A DNA stretch of 64,000 nt from Paramacrobiotus metropolitanus (taxonomy: Eukaryota > Tardigrada > Eutardigrada > Parachela > Macrobiotidae): contig NW_026570241.1 of NCBI RefSeq assembly GCF_019649055.1, positions 1,006,501 through 1,070,500 of the forward strand, given 5' to 3'. How positions within the stretch are numbered: the stretch's first letter is position 1; each line of letters begins with the position of its first letter. Made by a program: the position numbers and the translations under genes. Below are positions 33,653-45,490 of the stretch, piece after piece. Below the pieces are notes generated by a model, which ran no database searches, had not been told where the DNA came from, and worked only from the letters and a program-made list of their open reading frames with translations.

Positions 33653-35124
33653 TTACCCTGTGATAGAGGTTTGGTTCACTGGGGCTTCGTCAGTGAGCTC
33701 CGCCAGGATCAAAATGTAGCCGAATATCGTGCATACCATCTGCGAAAAAATGTAGCGATCGATTCAATTTGCTAACAGGTCATTTTCACATTTTTCAAGA
33801 TGAAGAGCAGCGATCACTATGACTCTTTGATCTTTGAACTACAACGATTTTTGAAAACGATTTAGTCAAAGTTGTACGCTGCGGAAGCTATAACAAGATA
33901 AGCATTCAATTCACCAGCAAAACGCATGTCGCTTACCCCAATTGCCGCTTCCCGAATGAGCACGATTCCTCCCAGGGTAATATTGGGATTGATTACTCGC
34001 ATTTGTCGCAGATGGTCATTGATGTCGACCGCAATGTCTTCGGGGGTTTCTTCGAAAGCCACCATGTGATGCAGTTTTTTCTGCACCAGAGTTTCCTAAA
34101 TCACAAAATTATTATAACTTTGTAGAGACTCAAAAAGAAGTTTATGTTTGAAACTTTGAATTTTTACCTCTTCGCTTTGATACAGAAGGGTAAGAATAAG
34201 ACAAGCCAGCAAAATCACCCGGGAAATCATAGAAATCTCGTTTTCACCAAACGTAGCTGTGTTAAGTTTGATATCATCCAAAAGTTTTTGACAGCGCACG
34301 ATGATCCTCACCATATGTTCGACGAAAGCCACAACGTTTATCCATGCAAACTGACTATCGCATTCGCGGATTAACTGGCCCAAGTACAAGTGATCTCGAA
34401 GTAGATTGCGAAAAGATGCTTTATCCCGTGACCTTTCCGCAGTGAAGGCTTTGATCATTCTGGTTAACAGTAGACCAATCATGTACGGCACCATAATCAT
34501 GAAACAGTAGGCCACTTTCGATCCCACACCATACATAAACGAAAATACGCGCTGACAGTTGATGACCTCTGCAGCGTACGTCACAAGGAACCTCGAGGTG
34601 TTATGTTTGGCCTGAAAATTCCTAGTCATGTTGCCAAAATCCTCCTGGAACGGTCCGAGTGTGGAAGCTTCTACGATGGGTCCCAAACCAAACAAAGCCA
34701 AGGATGTCGTTAAGATCAGAACAACATCAACTGGTCTGAGATACTTTTGTAGAAGAATTGTTAAAGCCTTAGCGGTACGCGGTACAGCGCCATGTAGTCG
34801 CCAGATGCGAAGGGCGTAGTAGGAGCGCAGGAACGGAGCCAACCGAGTCGGCAGTTCCAGGAGCAATCGTGACATACTGCCTTTCGGCAACGGATTTATT
34901 ACGGTCGTGACGGATACAACAATCAGTGCTGCCATATATACGGACATTAGCGTGCGCATAACGTGGCGAATGACTGTGTATTTGGTAGCTGCCGATGCCG
35001 GGTAACAGAAATATCCAAATATTTGTAAAATGTACATCCAGAAGATAGTGTGCCAATGCAGGATGCGATATGATAAGGGACCCTTATCCTTCATTTCGAT
35101 GGATGGGGGGTGTCTATTGACCAA
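33653..35124 (-). CDS. Gustatory-receptor-like 7TM protein (GRL copy 2)
   Basis: Exons 35124-34168, 34095-33937 and 33739-33653, both introns phase 0, 400 aa. It is closest to copy 1: the GYFCYPASAATK block after TM1, the LPKGSMSRLLLE loop, SQFAWINVV with VRIIVRCQKLLDDI, and the C-terminal EL(S/T)DEAPxNQTS tail are shared. Exon 2 is again 159 nt (NITLGGIVLIREAAIG). The last exon reads VCTIFGYILILAEL. The first ATG (35124) adds about ten residues compared with MKDKGP (35094); either is possible. Confidence 0.82.
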
Positions 35125-37672
35125 AATTTTGAAACGGAGACTTCTGAGTTCTGGTTACCGATAATTACATTTAGCAAAAGGTGTTTAAAATGCACTATTC
35201 GAATTTATGTCTAACTGTTACAACAGCCTTTTCTGTAAGTTACTGGGGATCGCTGTGGACCTGGTTGTTCTACAGGAAGACAGAGTACATGCGCCAACAA
35301 CTTTGTTGTTGGCGTTTCCGTTGCGGTACGTGTAATGTAAACCTTTGCCTTATTAATGTTCGGGGTTAAGTTACACTGTTTACTGCTTGGGCTTTGAGCA
35401 AATATACGGCTGTCAAGTTCTGACATTTTATGGAAAAGTAAGTAGAGGCAGTATGTTTTATCAATCCACTGTATTTGCTCTTATTATTATTTTGGGTTTT
35501 ATCGTACCAGTGCATCTCAGCGGCTACAGTATGCCTAAAAAATGCAATTACATCGCGCTGTTTCTCGCAGTAAAGCGACTGGTAGTGCTGATACCATGGC
35601 AAGCACGTTGTTCATTCAAATGTTTGGAAAAAAAGCAATTTAGCCTTCAGTGCACAAAAGCCATTCTGTCAGGAAAATTGGATCAGTGCTGGGGCTGGCA
35701 AACACGAATTTTGTGTTTTTACTTCATGTGGTAGCGTGTCCATATAGGGTAGTTTACTTATTACTGCTCCTGCTGCATGTGTTCCTTTTGCAACATTCTT
35801 TTTATTTTCGTTAATAGTTAGGAAACTCTTACTTAAACTACATGTTTGTGTTTGTCTTATATTTTTTTAGTAACCTCAACAACAGCATTTCCTATTTTAG
35901 ATATTCTCCAGTTTACTTTGACTGTGTAGTCGTCCATAATCTTTAGAAACTGAACATAATAAGACTTCGACTTAGATTAGCATGTTAAATTTTGCTTTCG
36001 AGCATTTATATTACTCTGTGGCACGCGTTCCGCAGCGCTACCTGTTCGCATTCATACGGTTTTTCTGAAGTAAGGCAAATTTGGCGGTCTCCTTATTTGT
36101 AACATGCTTGGAAAACTAGGCTTCCAATTGTCGGTTCGCTTGGACTTGCCACACCTCATTCAGAACCGTCTCGCACTGTCCTAGTGGAAAACATTGGGTT
36201 AGGTTTTCGTCGAATTCAGTTGGCGAAGGAGGGCCTCCTTCAGAAGATGTTGGCTTGCTTGTTCATAAGTCCAACCGTAATCTGCGAAAAATGCATCACA
36301 CAAGTTTTCAATTTTAACGTCGCGGTACATTGTCCTGCATTTATTGTTCGTTTATAAGCGAAGTATGTATTTGAAACTGATTTATGCTGTAGCTCAAGTA
36401 AAGCTTACCGGAGTTAAAAGACATCCTACATTGACAGGTACATTGACAGAAATATCCATTGTCGCGTTATAGGATAGTAAGTTTGAACGGCCGGGAGAAG
36501 GATAAGAAAGATGGGACTGGCAGCAAACCCATGAAATGAACAACCGACATAACACAAAGACGCGCATGGCTTAGCTGCCAGTCATATTGTTTCGTTAAGT
36601 ATCAAAATACCAAAGCTGTGATAAATGCAAAATAAAGCGAGGTGACGTACAGATATTTCGCTGCAATATTACGTTTATTGTTTAATACTTTAATCAAGCT
36701 TGACGGCTTTTCTATGCCTGTCGTTATTTCGCTCGTGTGTCGTCCTTTCTTCAAACAATAAATTCTACATTGTAGCTTTCAAGCAACTGTGAGTACGTGC
36801 ATTTATTATTTAATTTTTGGACTTATACAGTGACACTCTTTTCATTAAGTTTTGCTAATCTGAATTACTTATTACTGATAGATAAAACATTCAATCATTG
36901 GTGTAATAAAATGAATAAATTTGCTGACCTTTAATGCGAATAAGAGCTGGCAATAAAATGTGCCGAGTCAGTGAAAGTTATTGCAAGGTGTAACTCAGCA
37001 ATCAGAAATCAGTTTTATAACTACTTATCGCATTTCAAGTCATCCATAACATCCCCTTTAGCCATCCGTGAGAATTCCTTTAAGGAAAATGGCCCGGTAC
37101 ATAGCGTCAAAAATGGGATACATACACTAAAACTTTCGCTTGCGCGCACTCCGAATTACTATTTTGCAATACCTTGTGGCATTCTAAAGCTAAATGGTTT
37201 ACATACATTGGTGCTATTGAACCTACAGAAATATCTTCCGCTTTCAAGAATTCAGAGTCTATAGCAGTAAGTGCTAGACACACATCTGTATGCACAGAGA
37301 AATTGTGTTATGGAAAAACAGTGGTATCCCAAAACCGCAATCATAACAGACATGTCATATCAATAAATAATATTAGCCATCGTGTCACTGCATACAATTG
37401 GTTTTGAAGCCGCTTGATGTCAGCCCTGGCACCAGCTAAACAAACGACTACCACTTGGAAATTATTCATGGCCGGCGGTTCTCTTCCCTACTCGTAGCTT
37501 GCGTGATTAGCAATCTAATTTACAGTCCGCTTTAAAACCAATCGAACAAAAATTACGTGTTCATTGTTAAACTTACTGGTAAACTTCAGGAAGCAGCACT
37601 TATTTTTATCTCAAAATATCCTCAGACTGTAGGTACTCAGTAGCTTTATGCAGTTTTATCAAACGGGAAGCA
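35125..37672. other. Long intergenic region between head-to-head GRL copies 2 and 3
   Basis: 2.5 kb. Frames at 35387-35734 and 36971-37264 have no motif. Bases about 37205-37460 share scattered blocks with 41278-41680 (TATTGAACCTA..., TCTTCCGCTTTCA, CACCAGCT(A/G)AACAAAC), so this is duplicated 5' flank of GRL copies 3 and 5. Confidence 0.5.
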
Positions 37673-39094
37673 ATGGGCAGCAACGTTATTCGTATCCTGT
37701 TCATACAGAACCACGTCTGGCTCTGGTCACTGCAGCTAGGCGGCTTTTTTTGCTGTCCCGTACGACAGTCACTTTGGAAGCCTGTTAAGATGTTAATGCT
37801 CGTGTATATTTTCGAGCAGTTAATATGCGGTGTGACGGATTCGGTCACGTACGACCAACCGGCCCCGACAGTTGCCGCAGCACTCTTGATCGCGCCCTTA
37901 CGCTTTTTTCCGGTGATGCGATTCGTCGGAGCTTTCCGAATGTGGTCCTTGCCGAAAGAACTTCCCACTGCGCTGCACTCCTTAATCACCATTTTAAAGA
38001 CATACTACTCACAAAACAAGCGCGGAATAATTTTCTGCGCCTTTATTGGACTGATTCTTTTTACTGCTTATCCTGGAACGTACATTGTCCAGTGCGTTAT
38101 GCAATTGTTTGATGTGGAAGGATGGAAAAAGCTCTTTCTTTACGATAGCGATGAAAACTCAACACTTTTAAAAACTTTTAAAAAATGCGGCCTATTGTTG
38201 AGGAATTTTTCCGTTGGTCTCTGCTTTGCAGGGTTTCTGTGTGCTCATTCCTTGATAATCACAACATCCCTTGCCATGGGAATCGGCTTCGGTGCTGTGT
38301 TAGACAGGATGAAGAAATGCATGACAAAAGTTGACAGCTTTGGAATAGTCTCACAATGTTTGAAAGATTATGTCACACTCAAAGAACTGTCGCGATTATT
38401 CGATGCACAGTTGCGCTTAATAAGCGTTATGAAGTTTTGTAATGTTATGTTTTTCTTACTGGAAACGTTTCAAGATATCTTTAAGGCTATGCAGCGTAAT
38501 ATGCCTGTAGGTGGTCTGCTTGTTGGGAGCACTGGTTTTAATTTTGCGACCACTTGTTTGCAGTTCATGTCCATGGTTTATATGGCCGAAAAGGTGATGA
38601 GACGAATTTTTAAGTTAACAGCAATTAGCATTTCACATTTCACAGATACTGCGCTATGTCAACAGAGCGTAGCTTACGAGTATCTGTATGAGTACCTCGT
38701 ATTACTCGAACATCATGTTTGTAGGAGAAGGAATTCGTGGGAAATCTAAAAATCATTTCGGCTTGCCCAAAAACTGACCACCGAACCAAAATTCTCTTGC
38801 GCAAGCATTATAGCTATTTCAAAGCAGTCAGATTCGGCATCAGCGCAGGCGGTATTTCGGTCACTCGGGAAGGATTCTTGACCGTATGTTTCCATTCCGG
38901 CGTTACGTTGTTAAGATGCTGTTGCTTATGCCCTTCTTGTTAACTTTCAGGTTATTTGTGGAGTATCTGGTTACATCCTAATGACGGCTCAGTTTGCCGA
39001 TGAGAGCAGTCCGGAAGGGCAACTAACGAATGGCACGCTGGATCTTATTAAAGGGGTCGTTGTTAATTTGCACAATCATGCGCATGTGACGTGA
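37673..39094 (+). CDS. Gustatory-receptor-like 7TM protein (GRL copy 3)
   Basis: Exons 37673-38593, 38725-38883 and 38951-39094, phase 0 throughout, 407 aa. The N terminus reads HVWLWSLQLGGFFCCPVRQS. Further blocks are RFFPVMRFVGAFRMWSLPK and FLCAHSLIITTSLAMGIGFG (a TM5-like segment), with LSRLFDAQLRLISVMKF before TM6. Exon 1 ends YMAEK/GTGATG. Exon 2 (159 nt) has FGISAGGISVTREGFLT, and exon 3 opens VICGVSGYILMTAQF, the closest match in the window to TYhhhhhQF. The ATG at 37673 is the first in frame and aligns with copy 5. It forms a pair with copy 4, 0.6 kb downstream. Confidence 0.85.
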
Positions 39095-39718
39095 ATAACG
39101 GTCTACGCATTCAAACTGGGTGGGTTTATTGCGTTTTGTCTTCGACTTGCTAGTATGATGCCGCACCTGCGCTCTCCCTTAACCTCCGCTGCTTTTATGG
39201 ATAAATTTTCACATAATTATTATGCCTAGACCGGCATCCGCCAGATTGTCACTTTTTTTGTATGGTATGACGCAAATGCCGGATGGAGTAATGACATTTA
39301 TACTTCTATTAATGCAAAAGCAGAACTCAAGTTATCATGATGTTTTAGTTATTGAGGGAGCTGACATAAAATGTGTCAGATAAATATCCGGAATCGCAAC
39401 CCGAAACCGCAGAAACAGGACAGTTCCATCTGGCTGCATGTTAAACACTCACAAGCAGTTGCGCAAAATATTTATACGGAGTTTATGGCATTCATCGTCA
39501 GCTAACCTAGGTTTACCCGATACCTCATTCCGCGAGCAGCTTCGAACTTTTTATAATATTAGTTTGGTACGAGTTCAGTTTGCCCAGTAGCTCTTGCAGT
39601 TTATTTGAAAGCAACTTAGTACTTTTCACTCCCCTTGAATGCTATCTAGCTAGAGTCTTTAGATAGCTGTAAGTAGTTCCAGAATTACCAAAGTTATCAA
39701 AATTTAAGGGACGCAGTA
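39095..39718. other. Intergenic between GRL copies 3 and 4
   Basis: About 620 bp with the presumed copy 4 promoter. Nothing else is seen. Confidence 0.4.
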
Positions 39719-41056
39719 ATGCCCTGTATACAAGTTGCAAATATTTTTGCAGTTCAGAACTATGTCTGGTTGCACTGTATGCAAGCTTGCGGGTACTTTT
39801 GCTGCCCGGTTCGGCCGTCGTTCTGGATGGTTTTTAAACTGGCAATTCTCTTGTACATTTTAATACAAACAACCTTTGCCCTGGCTTCTGCTACAAGTTT
39901 TGAATTAATATCAACAACTAGTGTTCCTGCAGTATTGCTAGTTACACCAGGACGTTTATATCCTTTAATGCGGTTGGCCTGTTCACTAAACATGTGGAGA
40001 ATGCCAAAAACACTCCCGGCTGCTCTCCAGTTGTTGACTGTCGTCCTCAAGACATACTGCGCGCATTTTCGCATGATTTTTTTCGTCTGCATTGGATTGC
40101 TCCTTTTTATCCTTTTTCCCTGTTTTCAAATTGGGTTTGGCATTGTCAGTGTGTTATTCACATTGTCGGTTAACGGCGAAATTTTGGAAAAAATCGGTGG
40201 AGTTTTGAATATTGTTTTCGTTTGTTTGGGGATGATCGGATTCTTCAGTGCCCATTGCCTAATGACTACAACGTCTATTGCAATGGGCGCTGCCTTTAAC
40301 GCAGTCACAGAAACACTTAACGAAAATGTGAATCTGCAGTCGAGTTCAGAAGCAGCGGCAACGTGCTTGCAGGATCACATTAACCTGAAACGGTTATCCA
40401 GATTATTCGACGAGCAATTTTGCCTTGTGAGTGTCATGATGTTCTTAAATACGGTGACTCACGTTCTGTCAACACTTGAAGAAGTGTTTGTGGTGAAACC
40501 AAGCGAGGTGACCACGTTAACACACCAGCTATTACTTGTAACCATTGGTATTGCTCTGTCAGCAACATTCCTGCAGTTAATATTCGCAACTTATATGGCA
40601 GAAAAGGTACTTCATAATAATTATAGAATGCCTTTAATAAAAATCACATTTTACAGCGTTATAGGAAGTGGAATTTGTTCGCAGTCTGGAACGTCTGGCC
40701 CTCTGTCCAACGGTGTCGGAAAGAAATAAAAAGCTGCTGCGCAAGCATAATAGTTATTTTGAAGCTTGGAAACCCGGCATCAGTCTGGGTGGCATTGTAG
40801 TAACTCGGAACGGGATTTTTGCGGTAAGATTTCACTTTCTCGCGTCATTCATTTAAGACATTTTTTGTGGGTTGGATATTTGCAGTGTTTCTGCTCATTA
40901 TTGGGATACATCCTGATGCTTGCACAATTTTCTGATCAGACTGTTCCAAAGGAAAAGCTGACAAATTTTTCAGTATCAAATGCTAACCAATTGCTCGAGA
41001 AACTACGGTGCCTGATGCATCAGATGCGTATTAATGATTATATTATGCCAAAATAG
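39719..41056 (+). CDS. Gustatory-receptor-like 7TM protein (GRL copy 4)
   Basis: Exons 39719-40606, 40665-40823 and 40886-41056, all phase 0, 405 aa. Blocks: YVWLHCMQACGYFCCPVRPS, a TM3/4 region, AHCLMTTTSIAMGAAF, LSRLFDEQFCLVSVMMF, then YMAEK at the exon 1 donor. Exon 2 (159 nt) has KPGISLGGIVVTRNGIFA; exon 3 has LLGYILMLAQF and a longer 40-residue tail ending in YIMPK. Best relative is the broken copy 6. A cation-channel-type chemoreceptor is the expected role. Confidence 0.85.
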
Positions 41057-41923
41057 CGCAACGATTTAATGTGTCTAAGCCGCCCGTACCGTGTCTAGTG
41101 TCTACCGTATAAATCGCGCTCGCTATTCTGCAAATACGTTGTTCAGTAAGTCAGAACCACTTTGTTAAAACAACTGTTGAGGGCTAATTCCGCAAAGTCG
41201 ATCATAAAAATCATTCACCGGTCCTTTAATTTGTGGTCCTTTATTTATCTTTTATTTTACCGCATGATTAACGGCATCAGGTGGTATTGAACCTAAGGTC
41301 TTCCGCTTTCAGGGATGCAAAGTACTATGTTACCTGAATCTGATGGATTTATACATACATTATCGTGAATACAACGTTATACATACAGTGTACAGATACC
41401 GGACACAAATTATGGTACGCAAAAGCATTGGCATACTAAAACTGCAATCATAAGAAGGCACGGCATATATATAAGTAATGGTCACCGCGACGCTGTAAAT
41501 ACGAGTGAACCCGCGTAGTTATAGCGCACGCATCTAGGTGCGTGCATTTGTAAAAGTGTTGTCAACTGTCGACTTGTCAATTGCCATAAATTGGCAAGTC
41601 GACATATGGCAAGTTGCGGAGCCGGGAGCCGCCTGTCGCCTAATGTCAATCATGTCACCAGCTGAACAAACCAACACTCCTTGCAAAGGTTCTATGCATG
41701 ACGGTCTTCTTTCCTAAGCAGATTATTGAGCAGTCTGATTTAAAGTGCAGCTCACAAGCGCAAAGAAAAAAACAACTAACCTGTTGTTAGTTTGTGTTTT
41801 CTCGCTTAAATAACTTGATGGTTGGCGTCAGGACGCAGCAGTAATTCTTACCTTAGAACAGCTGCAGCTAAAATTAAAAGAATATGTAGGTAGAGTTTAT
41901 GACCGTTTATCAGAAGCGGAGTA
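41057..41923. other. Intergenic: duplicated 5' flank and inverted repeat
   Basis: 41278-41680 resembles the copy 3 flank at 37205-37460. 41567-41582 and 41589-41604 form a 16-base inverted repeat with one mismatch (TGTCGACTTGTCAATT). Confidence 0.55.
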
Positions 41924-43354
41924 ATGTGCAGCAAGATTTTTCGTATCTTGATCTTACAGAACCACGTTTGGCTGTGGTCATTGCAACTTTGCGGCGTTTT
42001 CTGCTGTCCTGTTTGGCAGTCACTTTGGAAGCCTGTTAAGATGTTAACGCTCGTGTACATTTGGAGCAGTTAGCATGCGGTTTGTCAGATTCGGCAACTT
42101 ATTATCACCGGTCCCGAGACAGTTCCGCAGCAGCCTTCTTACGATTCTTTCCTGTGATGCGATTCGTCGGGGCTTTCCAAATGTGGTACATGCCAAAACA
42201 GCTGACAGCTGCGCTATATTCCTTAATCTCCATTTTAAAGAAGTATGGCTCACAATCAAACTGTGGAATAACTTTTTGCATATTTAGTGGATTGCTGTTA
42301 TTCATCAGCTATCCAGGAACCAATACTGTCCGCTGCGTTATGGAACTGTCTAATGCCCAATGATGGAATGACCTTTCTTACGACTACAGTGCAAACTTAT
42401 CAACCTTTAGTACTGCTAAAAAATTCGGCTATATCCTGAGAAATGTTTCTATTGCTATACAATTCACCGGGTTTCTGTGTGCTCATTTCTTGCTCATCCC
42501 AACATCCCTTGCACTGGGAATCGGTTTCGTAGCCGTGCTGGATAAGTTGAAGAAAAGCGTATCCGGAGTCGACAATTTTGAATTGGTTTTGGAATGCTTA
42601 AAAGAACATTTCACACTCAAAAAGTGGTCAAGATTATTTGACGAGCAGTTTCGCTTGACCAGCGTCATGAATTTTTGTAATAATCTGTTTTTCTTACTGG
42701 AAACATTTCAAGATCTCTTCAGGGCCATTGAGTTTAGTATGTTAGTAGAGCCCTACTGTTACCAGCATGGCTGTTTCTTTTGCGACTACCTGTTAGCACT
42801 TCATATCCATGGTTTACATGGCCGAAAAGTATCAACGCAACAGCAAATTCCTTTCCACATTATTGTTGCTTGATTACGTATTACCGTAGCGCTGCTTATG
42901 ATTAATTACGTGTTACTTGCAAATTGAAAAAAATTTTACAGGAATAGGAATTCGTGAACACCTTAAAAAACTTTTCGGTCTCTTCAAAAATCACTGACCA
43001 AGTCAAGATCCCCGTGGGCAAGAATTATGACAGTTATAGCTGCTTTTTCAAAGCAGCCGGATTCGGCATCAGCGCCGGCGGTATTACGGTGACCCGAGAA
43101 GTTTTCTTAACAGTACGTTGTAAGCAATGTTAGTCAGATTTCTGCAGTTTCTGAAATGAAACTTTTGCACTAACTTTCAGGTTATTTGTGGAGTATCTGG
43201 TTACATTCTGATGACTGCTCAGTTTGTCGATAAGAAAAGCTCCGACCAGCAGCGAACGAAGGGCGTACTGGATCTCATAAAAGGTGTAACTGTAAATTTA
43301 CACGATCAAAACCGTACAAATGTATTAGGCATAGTTAACGGTTTGCGCATTTGA
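41924..43354 (+). pseudogene. Gustatory-receptor-like pseudogene (GRL copy 5, from a copy 3-like gene)
   Basis: The start at 41924 and the first 46 codons match copy 3 (NHVWLWSLQL, CCPVWQSLWKPVKML). Lesions follow: a frameshift near 42062, a TGA at 42361-42363, a further frameshift near 42745 with a stop in the last segment of exon 1, loss of the GT donor after the GCCGAAAAG codons (42826 on, reading AAAAGTATC), and a TAG as second codon of exon 2 (about 42945). Exon 2 and exon 3 (VICGVSGYILMTAQF) are otherwise well kept, ending at 43352-43354. With this many hits it cannot encode a receptor. Confidence 0.88.
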
Positions 43355-44142
43355 GCTTATTCGGTTTAACCACTTTATCGCGTCGTTCAACAATCAGGCT
43401 CCTGTTATACAACATTTTGTAATTATTTATTTATTTACAACGCCTTCTTTCTCGCTAAGCCCTTAAGGATTATATTTCGCATGGAACGGCAACCGCTTAC
43501 TTGTCAGTTTTCCCGGGTATAATGACGCAAGTTACCGATAGATAATTGGATAGTTACCGTTTTATTAATTCAATTTGGCGATACGATTATTGGAATTAAT
43601 ACAGACTTTAAAAAATTCGACTTATCATGCTGACCATTATTCGTTTTTGTCGTATTGGTTGCTTTGTTTTACGTAGGTTAGTGTTTTCATTTGTGTGAGA
43701 GCACAATCTGTTGTGGCAGTCTACCACCTCGTGGGATCTTGTCCTGGCTGTTGTAGACATTAAGCTGATAAACGAACGGTACATGATAAATTCTCTTATT
43801 TGGCGACCTATCAAAATTGTGCTGGGTAAATATCGGAAGGTAACGAGAAACCGCTGTAATATCGGAAGGTAACGGGAACGGTTATCCCTAGGCGCTTCGT
43901 GTCTTAATAGACAGCTGCAGTTGGTGACACATTATGATATCGGTTTAGGGCTGTCCCTTGTTCTACGAACATATTCAAAATTTTGTGTATTAAAAATACT
44001 ATTTACAACGTAGCAGCACAGTTCGCTAAAACTGGCATTCTGTAGGTGATTAACGTTCAAACGTAAATTTACTTTTTCCATCTACTTGAGTATTGTCTGA
44101 AGTTGAACACAAGTTACCGACAGCTTTTGTCTGCCCGCAGTA
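43355..44142. other. Intergenic between GRL copies 5 and 6
   Basis: AT-rich. No gene or motif recognised. Confidence 0.4.
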
Positions 44143-45490
44143 ATGCACAGCTGTCGCAACGTAGTTGCTAATACTGTATTATGTTTGTTGTGCACAACAA
44201 TGTCTGGCTTTTCTGCATGCAAGTTTGTAGATTTTTCTGCTGTCCTGTTCGGCCGTCGTGCTGGCCGGTTTTTAAGATGGCAGTTCTCTTGTACATTTTA
44301 TTCCATGCTGTCTTTAGCGTCGCCTCTCTAAGAACCTTTAAAATATCAACGACCAGTGCCCCTGCAGCACTGCTAGTCACACCAGTACGTTTATTTCCTT
44401 TCATCCGTGCGACCTGCGCATTAAAAATGTGGAAAATGCCGAAAACACTCCCTTCTGCGCTCAAGTCGTTAACTGTTATTCTAAAAATTTACCGCGCGAA
44501 TTCCGAAACGATTTTTTGCGTCCTTACTGGATTACTCTTGTTTATCGCTTGTCCCGGGTTCCTTGGTGCACTAAGCGTTGTACATCTGATCCCATTGTTA
44601 ACGCACGATCCAGAGAATAACGACCTTGTAGAAAAGGTCGCTTTGATCCTGAACCATTTCTCCACTTGGCTCGGTGTAGTAGATTTTCTTGTGTCTATTG
44701 TTTAATTACTACTACGTCCATTTCTATGGGCGCTGCCTTTAGTGCGCTGACCGTCAACTTAAAAGAAACATTTGATAAAAATCGGCATTCACATTCAGGT
44801 TCCGAAGCAGCGGTAAAGTGCTTGCAGGATCACGTTAGACTGCAAGAGTTATCCAGCTTATTCAACGACCATTTCTGCCTAGCAAGCGCCATGATGTTCC
44901 TTTATACGGTGATCTTCGCCCTGGTAGTATTTGAGGAAGCGTTTGAGGCAGTACAATCCAGTGAAACCACACAGATACACCAGCTGCTTATGGTGAGCGT
45001 GGGAATCGTGGCAGTTGATGTAGCAACAACATTTCTGCAATTATTATCCATGACGTATATGGCGGAAAAGGTACTGAGAACAGTTAAAATTGCACCAAAC
45101 AAAATCCCATTTACAGCTTCGTAGGAAATGGAATTTGTTCGCAGCTTGGAAAGTTTGTCACTCCGCCCTACGGTGTCGGAGAAAAGCAAGAAACATCTGC
45201 GGAAGCATCACCTTTACTTCGAAGCAGTGAAACCCGGCATCACTCTCGGTGGCATTCTAGTAAACCGCAATGGAATCGTTGCGGTAAGGATTCAGCTTAT
45301 AAAAATAGTCGCATTCATTTAAAAAAGGCTTTCTTGGGAACGGTGTTTGTAGTGCTTTTGTGCGATACTGGGATACGTGCTGATGCTTGCGCAGTTTACG
45401 GGACAGGGAGCTCCACGAGGAAAGCAGTCGAATAGCACACTGGCAACCGCTAAAGAATTCATCGTAAAACTGCGATGCCTGCCGTATTAG
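44143..45490 (+). pseudogene. Gustatory-receptor-like gene with frameshifts (GRL copy 6, copy 4-like)
   Basis: Exon 1 to 45070, exon 2 45125-45283 (159 nt) and exon 3 45353-45490. It follows copy 4 throughout: NNVWLFCMQVCRFFCCPVRPS, MWKMPKTLPSALKSL, LITTTSISMGAAF, YMAEK, KPGITLGGILVNRNGIVA, LGYVLMLAQF. The frame from ATG 44181 stops at 44703, just before LITTTS, which lies in another frame; one base has been lost near 44690. The paralogous start would be ATG 44143, also out of frame with 44181, implying a second indel near 44178. Splice sites are all intact. It is a young pseudogene, or an allele or assembly with two one-base errors. Confidence 0.8.

Noticed and set aside
35387-35734. 115-codon hydrophobic-looking frame between GRL copies 2 and 3
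   Set aside because: No similarity to any receptor in the window, no splice or paralogue support.
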